Source of the DNA: Gonatopus flavifemur
Taxonomy: Eukaryota > Arthropoda > Insecta > Hymenoptera > Dryinidae
Direction: 5' to 3'
Length of the DNA: 64,000 bases
Assembly: GCA_018340375.1 (NCBI GenBank)
Contig: JAFFJZ010000016.1
Coordinates: 5,959,372-6,023,371 of the forward strand
The translations under genes and the position numbers were made by a program. This document shows, in pieces, positions 57,601-64,000 of this stretch. The number at the start of each line of letters is the position of its first letter. The first letter of the stretch is position 1. The notes beneath the pieces were generated by a model. The model worked only from the letters and a program-made list of their open reading frames with translations. It ran no database searches and was not told where the DNA came from.

Positions 57601-58945
57601 TATAAGAGATATACAATTTTTTGGAGAATTCAAGAAAATTCAAAACTTCAAGACACGCGCAGGAGACCTATTAGGTTTTGAATCTTACTCAGGTTCTTTC
57701 TAGTGAATGTGTGGCCCAGAGCTGCCAGATCGGCGGCTGGGGGGAAGTGGTCCCCCACTATCGTATCAAGTAAATAAGTTATATGTGATTAAAGGCTTCA
57801 TGTGGAGGTGAGAGTATGTATATGAGCGATGGTGGAGGTACTATTCCCCTCGACGACAATGCCCATGGGCATCTGGCAGCTCTGGTGTGGCCTTAGAGAC
57901 AATTTTTTGTCAACTTCGAATTTCCAAAGAAGGAGTTTTCTGATACACCTCGCTATACATAGACTCCTTCAAAATTTAATGGTGACCTCGCTTTAATAAA
58001 CAATTCCAGTAACAACATAGAATGCTTTATTTTCCCTCCAATCAGAACAAAATTTCTCAAAAATAGTCATGATAGAATCATGGATACGAAGAAATGTTCA
58101 ACAGCATACAGTAAATGTTGACTCATAATTTTACCATCCATCAACTCCAACTCCAACAACACTAAACAACTCACATCCAACTCTGAACAACGTAAGTAAC
58201 GTTTTTAGGCTGCTGAAAATGCAAGCGTACTTGTCAGGTTTTGAACAGTATTCGTTTCTAAAAATGAGATGGAAAACTAACAACAATTATTTTGCATGGT
58301 TCTATTTGGAATTCGAAGACCGTGTAACTAATCCAAAACAGAGGAAAATGTTTTTGCCAGATTTCAACAGCATATTCTAATTTGATAATACTGGACAAAA
58401 CAGGAAGGAAACGTGTCAGTTTTTGATCGGATTTCCAATAACGAAAGCTGATCAAAGTTTGACAATTAATCTTTGCCTGGTTTACTTTGCATTTCCAGTG
58501 GTATAATAGGATGTTAACAGTATTCAAGAAGAGAAAGCAAGTTTTTGTGTGTAAAGACGTTATAGAAATTATATCTCATGAAAGAATACTCATCTGCAAT
58601 ATGTACCTTGCACAATAGCAGGAGCTTTTCTTGTGCCTTCTAAACGAGGATCCGGAAGCGAGTCCAAAGATTCATTTTCTGATTGATCTAAAAATATTGA
58701 GAATTCCTCGATGTTGAGAATTTTTTGAGAAATATTTTAAAACGTGAGACAGTTTTCGCATTTTCCCTAAATTGAAGGATCCTCTTAAGAATCTATCTGA
58801 AAGCGAATATTTAGAAAATTCACTTACCATTGTATTGAGGAGAAATCATGTTATGCTCAAACATGATGTCACCTGTTCCCAAAAGGCAAAGGTGGGTAGA
58901 TATGCTCTGCACATCCACACCATCGCCACATATCCCACACATAAA
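51686..58945 (-). CDS. Candidate gene with zinc-finger and MADF-like exons (partial model)
   Basis: Three minus-strand exons have good splice sites and compatible phases. Exon 58945-58828 follows ATATTTCCAG, encodes FMCGICGDGVDVQSISTHLC (a C-x2-C...H-x-C pattern that may bind zinc), and ends ATG|GTAAGTG in phase 1. Exon 58687-58607 follows TTTTTAG, encodes DQSENESLDSLPDPRLEG, and ends CAAG|GTACAT in phase 1. Exon 51838-51686 follows CTAATAG, encodes TDELIENLITEIQKRSVIW and then NHRLN..HRSRN..STAWKSVSDALG, and ends GAG|GTAATC in phase 1. The last has the spacing of a MADF (Adf-1-like) DNA-binding domain. Joining the last exon to the first two assumes a 6.8-kb intron full of MITEs. Start and further exons are not seen. 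The exons could belong to different genes. Confidence 0.42.
51839..52756. other. No recognised gene (inside the proposed intron)
   Basis: Short plus-strand frames at 51991-52203 and 52229-52520 show no domain. At 52555 and 52656 GCCAAGACATG and CATGTCTTGGC form a small inverted repeat about 100 bases apart. Confidence 0.4.
52757..52933. repeat. Inverted repeat of about 175 bp
   Basis: ATGCATCGGCATCAGAGT with ATCAAAATTATCGTGTGA at the left mirrors ATTTCACACAATAATTTTGAT and GATCGGCATTGTTGACAT at the right. A short foldback MITE. Confidence 0.7.
52934..53382. other. No recognised gene
   Basis: Sequence between two inverted-repeat elements. Nothing supported. Confidence 0.4.
53383..53743. mobile_element. 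MITE built of CATATATG-type repeats
   Basis: The ends are CCCTAGTAAAAATGATTCAT and, as complement of the right end, CCCTAGTAAAAATGAATCAT, giving at least 25 bp of terminal inverted repeat with one mismatch. The whole 361-bp body consists of degenerate CATATATGG/CCATATATG words on both strands at roughly 20-30-base intervals. The apparent frames rich in Tyr, Ile and Met on the minus strand are a by-product of the repeat. Confidence 0.88.
53813..54374. mobile_element. Foldback MITE, arms of about 110-130 bp
   Basis: AGTCACTGATCTCTACTACA and GGCCAAATGT in the left arm recur as complements at the right end (TAGTAGAGATCAGTGACT; ACATTTGGCCC). Both arms contain CAGATACTATATGTTA. The spacer of about 310 bases is AT-rich. 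No coding frame. Confidence 0.85.
54472..54905. mobile_element. Foldback element dense in CCGGAT words
   Basis: CCGGACAG near the left end pairs with CTGTCCGGCTTCTTCA at the right end. TTTGCGGTGATTCTTGATCC at about 54626 pairs with GATGAAGAATCACCGCAAAT at about 54803. More than a dozen CCGGAT/ATCCGG words are spread over both halves. Non-coding. Confidence 0.75.
54906..55075. other. Short spacer
   Basis: Unremarkable AT-rich sequence between two foldback elements. Confidence 0.3.
55076..55359. mobile_element. Foldback MITE with CAGATAACACAC end
   Basis: The arms pair over nearly the whole element: GTCTTTTTCAAGAA with TTCTTGAAAAAGGA, AACTCTTTCCGAACTGATGA with TCATCAGTTCAGAAAGAGTT, and GAGTGCTCTATTT with AAATAGAGCACTTC. 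A related remnant is at 48470-48605. Confidence 0.85.
55360..55761. other. No recognised gene; ATC microsatellite at 55637-55660
   Basis: Eight ATC units occur near 55640. A 69-codon frame overlaps them and has no domain. Confidence 0.5.
55762..55864. repeat. Strong hairpin, 39-bp arms
   Basis: AGCAAGCGAACGTTGTATAT continuing to ACGTTCATAG (left) is complementary to CTATGAACGT continuing to ATACAACGTTCGCTTGCT (right), with one mismatch and an 11-base loop. The outer CCC-AG/CTAGGG extends the pairing and resembles the CCCTAGTA ends of the 53383-53743 element. Confidence 0.88.
56020..56273. repeat. Foldback element, about 69-bp arms
   Basis: GGATACCAACGAATAGGTGG and ATACTCGAAACTG at the left mirror CAGTTTCGAGTAT and CCACTTATACGCTGGTATCC at the right. 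The loop is about 120 bases. No coding potential. Confidence 0.8.
56450..57545. mobile_element. Outer inverted-repeat element, interrupted by a nested foldback
   Basis: ACGAACTATCAGATCTCAAT and GTGGATATCCTCATGCAAC at 56460-56505 are complementary to 57480-57545 (GTTGCACGAGGATATCC, TTGGGATCTGATGGTTCG). Pairing resumes beyond the nested element with CAAAGTTTTATGATTT at 57129 against its mirror at about 57460. The left arm is cut in two by the element at 56522-57127, while the right arm is uninterrupted. Confidence 0.78.
56522..57127. mobile_element. Nested foldback with CGCCCGTATGG ends, 606 bp
   Basis: The ends CGCCCGTATGGGAATATTTC and, as complement, CGCCCGTATGGAAATATTTC are followed by CGCTGAG.AATGTCTGCAAAA in both arms. 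The arms of about 190 bases are full of AACTCTGA/TCAGAGTT words, themselves inverted within each arm. No transposase. Confidence 0.87.
57717..57884. mobile_element. hAT-type MITE, 168 bp, perfect 8-bp target duplication
   Basis: CAGAGCTGCCAGAT at 57717 and its complement ATCTGGCAGCTCTG ending at 57884 form the terminal repeat. GTGTGGCC is present at 57709-57716 and 57885-57892. The end sequence is related to the 19641 element (CAG-G-TGCCAGA), so the two probably belong to one family. No coding frame. Confidence 0.93.
57885..58606. other. No recognised gene
   Basis: An 89-codon minus frame at 58258-58527 has no domain. Nothing else supported. Confidence 0.4.
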
Positions 58946-61423
58946 CTGGAAATATTCAAGATTAAATAACATTTTTTTTTAAATAGAATTTTATAATGTA
59001 GTGTCATTAGATCTTATAATTTGTGAATCTTTTGTCATTAATTGACACTCATCGCTTAAGGAGCATATATAGGAATGGATTTATAATTATATTCTGAATG
59101 AATAACACTGCTTGGAAAATTTTAGAAAATTATGAGCTACTCCGTGGAAACAAGACTGTTGAAACTGATTCTAAATGTGGGTTGAAGATTCATGAAATAG
59201 ACTTGGTGTTCAGTCGTAACGCCTGATTACGGCAAAACTTCCATTAGCTCTGTATCCCGGCATATCATCGGGATTCAGGAACTAATTGGGTGAAAGGTGG
59301 GAGGTCAGCACTTTCTTATCACATCACCTCGTCAATCATCGAGGAGTTCAGTTCGCAACAAGTCTCTCATAGCGAAACCACGTTTGTTCTGTGGCGCATT
59401 TCTCCACGTGGTTGAGCGCTCTATCTCTCTCTCGTTGGATATCAATTTCAACTCTTCTCGTATTATTCATCCTGGAGGCCTTCTGGATCACCTCTGGATT
59501 CATCGTAACCTCGGCTGGACCTTGATTCTACGTGGCTCTAGACGGTGCACCGCAACGTGTGTGTGAGTTGTGTGCATGAGTGTTCCGGAATCTTGGCCAG
59601 ATTCTCCCTCTTTGATATTCTCATTTCTCTAGGTACTTATGTACCAGTTAAGGTAATATTTTATTGTTCATTCTTCCATTATCGGGGAAATTACCCCTTT
59701 GATTATAATTGATCTTTGAGTTTGAATTATATGGTTGAATTAACATCTTATGAGTTCATTTCTCGACCCACAGTGAGACAGAATTAACTTCCATTCCTTT
59801 TCATACAGTCCACTTCTTTTTCCTCATTTTCCTCAGTATTTAAGATTGATCATTTGTTCGAAACCATTTCTCTAAAACGTAACTTGTCATCGAATCATTT
59901 TTATTTCTCATGTCAGCATGGCGAAGGCCATTACATTGGTCCTTCGAACCGGATTTTGCCGGCTCGTAGGTCGTTAATTCTGACTCGCTGTGGGTTTTCT
60001 CTCATTTCAAAGTCGGAAAATCCAATCAAGTTCGATATACTAGAGGTATTAGTATATTCAAGACTACAAATTCCTAGTCAAAGATCAATTTCCTTCGAAA
60101 TTTTATAGTTCAAATATCAATCATCATACTTTGTTCGCATCAATTCTATTAAAATTCGAAGATTTCATCATTCAATTTCATTTCTTATATGACAATTTTG
60201 AAATTATTATATTATTTCTTTCAAAATCATCGAAAATTCTCGTTACATGTATGAATCATCGTTTGGTACAAGATACGTAACAAAGGCATACTTTATAGTG
60301 TGTCCTTCGGAAGGGCATTCAGTATCAACATGTATAGAAATTCTAGTATGAATTATCGATTCTCTCTTTTCAGTAACGCGTTCCTTTGATGAAGACGTTG
60401 AACGATTTAACATATAACGGTCAAGGTTACGAAATTCATCACCTTTGAATATTTAATTTCAATTCTATCGTGCTCCTACGGTCTCGTATCAAAATCACTG
60501 TGATTCATTTCTTATATGAGAGAATAAAATCATTTGATCTCTCACGATTCATGTACGATCTATTTGCATCGTATTTTTCTTTGTACAGTTTATTTCAGCA
60601 CTTATAGGCTGAATATCGCCTCATGTTACGCGTGTAATATAATCCCACATGGTGTGCAATTGTTGTATACGCTTTATCTCAGCGATTTCTGCTGCACGGG
60701 GAATTTCAATCATAACGAAATTTAAGAATTTCATATCAGAGTACTCCCTTTTTGTGACCGTGGCAATTCAATACAACAATCAACTTTGAATTCGTGATAG
60801 AATCATTCGTGATTGCGAATTGAGACATTAATTGATTATCGTGCGTATCGATCGTTGCTCGCGTTGAAATCTCTTATGCGTACGAATGTCCAGCAGTGCG
60901 TATCCGCGCGTTGAAATCACTCAAACATAAATTCGCACTCGCGTTTTGTATTATAACACGTACGAGTGAGTTAGATTTCGTCGGACATTCTCGATTTCTT
61001 TTTGAATTCCTTGTATTATAGAGCATATATTTATCAGATAGTACACGCAGAGAATTTTTGTGGTATCGATTCCTATAATTCTTTTGTAATTTTGGGACTA
61101 TACTGACCCTGTAACCAAAATCACTTAACGTTGAATTTAAGTACTTCGCGAGCATCTCTCTCACGGAAGGAAAGTTGTAATTCTTCTTTGTTTTGTGCCC
61201 AACTTCACAAAAACGTCGTAATATTCAATACATTTTGTTACAATTTATACCACACGGTTTCTTCCGTGTAGTTAAGATATCAATTGCAGATCAATCTATC
61301 GACTTCGAGAGTCGGGATTGATTTCAAAGGGAAATTTTGAGCTAATCGATTATCGGTATCATCATCAAGCTATTCTTGTATAACTTTATTAGTATCATAT
61401 TTTCAATCATCGAGTGAATTGAA
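58946..61423. other. Probable 5' region of the Pao/BEL element (LTR not delimited)
   Basis: Codes for nothing recognisable, shifts to a composition richer in TCG and CGA words from about 59200 and leads straight into Gag. The LTR, its TG...CA ends and the primer binding site should lie here, but without the 3' LTR, which is outside the window, I cannot mark them. Confidence 0.4.
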
Positions 61424-62360
61424 TTGAACCAAAATGCCTCCAGAGAAGTTAGCCAAAGAGGTACTCTAGAGTGTCGAACGTTAGTCAGCACTAGAGAACG
61501 ATTATTCAACCGCCTTCAAATTACCTTCGATTTAATCGAACGACTCTCGGACGACCAAGAGATCTTTTTAACTCGGGCGGACAAGTCGATTTCCGATCTT
61601 GAAGAATTCGAGAGGATTCAAGACCATTCAGCGCGGTTGAACGAAATCGTCGATCCGTCGGAAACAGTCTCGGTCAGCTCTGTCTCTAGATCGTACGAAG
61701 AGTTGCATTTTCGAATTCAAGCTAGAGCTACATCTATTCGCGAAGCGGCGGAACAGATCTCCATTCGGGAAGCCGCCAATCCATCTGTTAGGGAGACTCG
61801 CGGAGACACTTTGCGACCGAAAATAGCTCCTATTCAGATCCCTAAATTCAAAGGAGATTTGGAGAGATTTCCGGCCTTCCAGTCATTATTCGAATCCTTG
61901 ATTCACGATACAGATCTTCCAGCAATCCAAAAATTTTCCCTCTTGCGTAACTCGCTCGATTATCCTGCCCTTAGTACTGTCGAACATTTTGATTTTACTG
62001 CTGAAAATTATGAGGCGGCGTATGCAAGGCTAGTTAAGAAATATACGGATGAACGTCTTGTAGGAAGGCACATTTTGGACCGTCTTTTGCAATATAAACC
62101 CACCAATACGGGAATCGCAGATAACTTGAATCAATTCAGTGACGTATTTTGCGTACAATACGAATCTCTCCAAGCCCTCAAGATCCCGGATTTAGGCGAT
62201 TTTATTATATCCACAATAGCATTGAAGACATTAGATTCTGAGACCAAACGTTTATTTGAGGATAAATACGCTGATGCAGTCTTCCCCACTTTCAAGAATT
62301 TATCCGAATTCGTAGAGCATCCTGTAAAGCGCGAAAATCATCTACTCCGAATCATCAGGT
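61424..62360 (+). pseudogene. Pao/BEL retrotransposon Gag, frame-shifted
   Basis: Structural protein of an LTR retrotransposon. The frame contains PIQIPKFKGDLERFPAFQSL, then LRNSLDYPALSTVEHF, YEAAYARLVKKYTDERL and ALKTLDSETKRL, the standard order of the Gag-like (DUF1759-type) region of Pao elements. A coiled-coil-like N-terminal part precedes it. The probable start ATG at 61434 is in another frame that closes after eleven codons, so an early frameshift is likely near 61450. A second shift near 62330-62370 separates Gag from the zinc-knuckle region. This copy is therefore damaged. Confidence 0.82.
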
Positions 62361-64000
62361 CACCAAAACATTTCTCTCAAATTCACAAGCCGTACCTTCC
62401 ACCTCTGCTCAAGAGATTAGTTCGGATCGACGTAGAGAATTCCGACCAAAATGTCCCGTTTGTCAGGCCGAACATAAGATCTATGTGTGCTCAGAATTCA
62501 CCGCGTTGTCTCCCACTCAACGAATGGATAGGGTTAAGACTTTGAAACTTTGTTTCGCTTGTCTGGGGCATCATGCTCGTTCGAATTGTACAAGCAAACT
62601 TAGATGCAGGAAATGTCAGGACAAGAATCACCATACATTCCTGCATCAGGATCCCACTTCTTCCATCTCTCACCAGGAAGTAAGATCGAATAGCAACGCG
62701 GAAAAATCCAGCTCTAGTGTTAACGTGTTGACAAGTCACACCAATCAAGTTTCCTCCAGCAGTAGTTCCGTTCAAGGGTTATTAGGCACCGCTAGGGGTA
62801 GAATCCGATCAGCTGCGGGGGAATGGCTACCATGCAGAATCGTGATAGATCCAGCAAGTGAGTCCTCCTTCATAACCGAGGACATGGTTCAGATTCTGAG
62901 ACTACCGCGAAAACCTTTTCCGGTGGACATAGTGGGAGTGGGAGATTCTCGATCCTCCAATCATCGCGGTTGCGTGGAATGCAAGGTTACCCCATTCCAT
63001 CGTATGCACCCTCAACTTTCCGTAGAAGCAATTGTTTTACATTCGATTGCAACCAATATTCCGAAGTCACCTATCCCTACAAATATTCGCAATCGTTTCC
63101 GTGATCTCAACTTAGCGGATCCGGACTTCGATAGCCCTGGTCGTATCGACATTCTCATAGGAGTACAGCATTACTCCGAGATCCTTGGCGACCACATAGA
63201 GCATATTCGTGGAGACCCAGCTGCATTAAGCAGCATTTTCGGTTTTCTAATATTTGGAAAAGTTCCAACATCAATGGATTCCCCTATCATCTCTTCGTTT
63301 CTAACCTATACGCCTCCATTAGACGAGATTTTGAAAAGATTCTGGGAGACGGAGGAACCTCAATATGTACCTAAACCCAATCCTCAAGATGAGGAATGCG
63401 AAAGGCATTTTCTCAAAACCACTCGACGCGATAAAACGGGTCGATACGAAGTTTCGCTACCATTTATACAGGGACATCCTCCAACCCATCTTGGTTCCCC
63501 TCGCGACATCGCGCGAAAACGTCTCCTTAGCCTGGAACGACGATCAGATCGAAATTCCATGGTACGAAAAGGTTATCAAGATAATCTACAAGATTATATA
63601 TCTCAGGGGCATATGCGCCTTGCTCCGACCAATTCGGACTACGTGATGACACATCACGCCGTCATAAAAGAGAGTACAAGTACCAAAGTACGCGTTGTCT
63701 TCAATGCGAGTGAAGTGAGTGACACTTCTCATTCGTTAAACGACTTTCTCGCTACCGGGCCAAAATTGCAGAACGATATTTCTGATATCCTTCTGAAATT
63801 CCGATTTTACGAAGTGGCTCTATCAGCCGATATAACAAAAATGTTCCGGTGTATTAGGGTCAATCCCGAAGACGCCCGATATACGCATATTCTATGGCGT
63901 TCTGAGACCACTTCTCCCATTCAAGAGTGGGAGATCACCACTCTGCCTTTCGGACTACGATGTAGTCCTTATCTCGCTCAACGGGTTCTTCAAAAATTGA
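62361..64000 (+). CDS. Pao/BEL Pol, 5' part (zinc knuckles, protease, reverse transcriptase), runs off the window
   Basis: Open without a stop from about 62332 to the window end. Order: a cysteine motif CPVCQAEHKIYVC, then CFACLGHHARSNC and CRKCQDKNHHTFLH. An aspartic-protease-like site follows, IVIDPASESSFI, where DPAS stands in place of the common DSG/DTG; Pao-type elements often vary here. After a linker the reverse transcriptase begins: DYVMTHHAVIKE, VRVVFNAS, ALSADITKMFRCIRV (first catalytic Asp) and TLPFGLRCSPYLAQRVL. The YVDD-type motif, RNase H and integrase would lie beyond the window. The reading is in a different frame from Gag. Pao/BEL elements are common in insects. Confidence 0.85.

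Noticed and set aside
1..64000. CRISPR array, bacterial operon or integrated viral gene cluster
   Set aside because: Tandem arrays lack spacer-repeat structure. Introns, MITEs and insect transposons dominate, and no virus-specific gene was recognised.

Overview
This window looks like nuclear DNA from an insect, most likely a wasp, ant or bee relative. It is AT-rich, has GT-AG introns, and carries a multi-exon gene of the DUF4806 family, which is strongly expanded in Hymenoptera. It also holds insect-type mariner, Tc1, hAT, CACTA-like, RTE-like LINE and Pao/BEL elements. I see no bacterial operons, no rRNA or genuine tRNA genes and no CRISPR array. Species cannot be fixed from the sequence alone.

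Layout. 0-4 kb is mostly repeats: a 571-bp-offset direct repeat and two tandem arrays of about 125-140 bp units. 4-5.4 kb is a decayed LINE tail split by a mariner fragment. 6-10 kb holds a long foldback element and one arm of a large inverted duplication whose partner lies at 36.8-37.8 kb. 10.4-12.3 kb has a copy of a gene fragment, an inverted-repeat element and the C-terminal end of a CACTA-like transposase. 13-20 kb is a LINE fragment plus a dense set of MITEs, hairpins and foldbacks. 20.6-22.6 kb is a broken hAT transposase with one intron.

23.8-29.1 kb (+) is the best host gene candidate, a DUF4806-domain gene with a complete 1,293-bp mariner sitting in an intron. 31.6-33.5 kb (-) is a nearly intact CACTA-like transposase with one stop codon. 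33.7-36.2 kb (-) is a second multi-exon gene, with a one-base frame break. 38.2-39.4 kb is a dead Tc1. 44.7-48.06 kb is a near full-length RTE-like LINE with stops. 48.6-50.6 kb is a complete DD41D-spaced Tc1/mariner-type transposon with inverted repeats of about 390-440 bp and an unbroken transposase. 51.7-58.9 kb (-) holds phase-compatible exons of a possible zinc-finger/MADF gene whose large intron is full of foldback MITEs. 59-64 kb is the 5' region, Gag and start of Pol of a Pao/BEL retrotransposon that runs off the window.

The main theme is a transposon accumulation zone. Autonomous copies, two of them apparently intact (mariner, DD41D), sit beside non-autonomous elements with clear target-site duplications, nested insertions, and at least a dozen long inverted repeats that would fold into double-stranded RNA if transcribed. 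The stand-out items are the DD41D element, the DUF4806 gene with its mariner, the three hAT MITEs with perfect 8-bp duplications, and the nested foldback at 56.5-57.1 kb for which an empty-site copy is visible.
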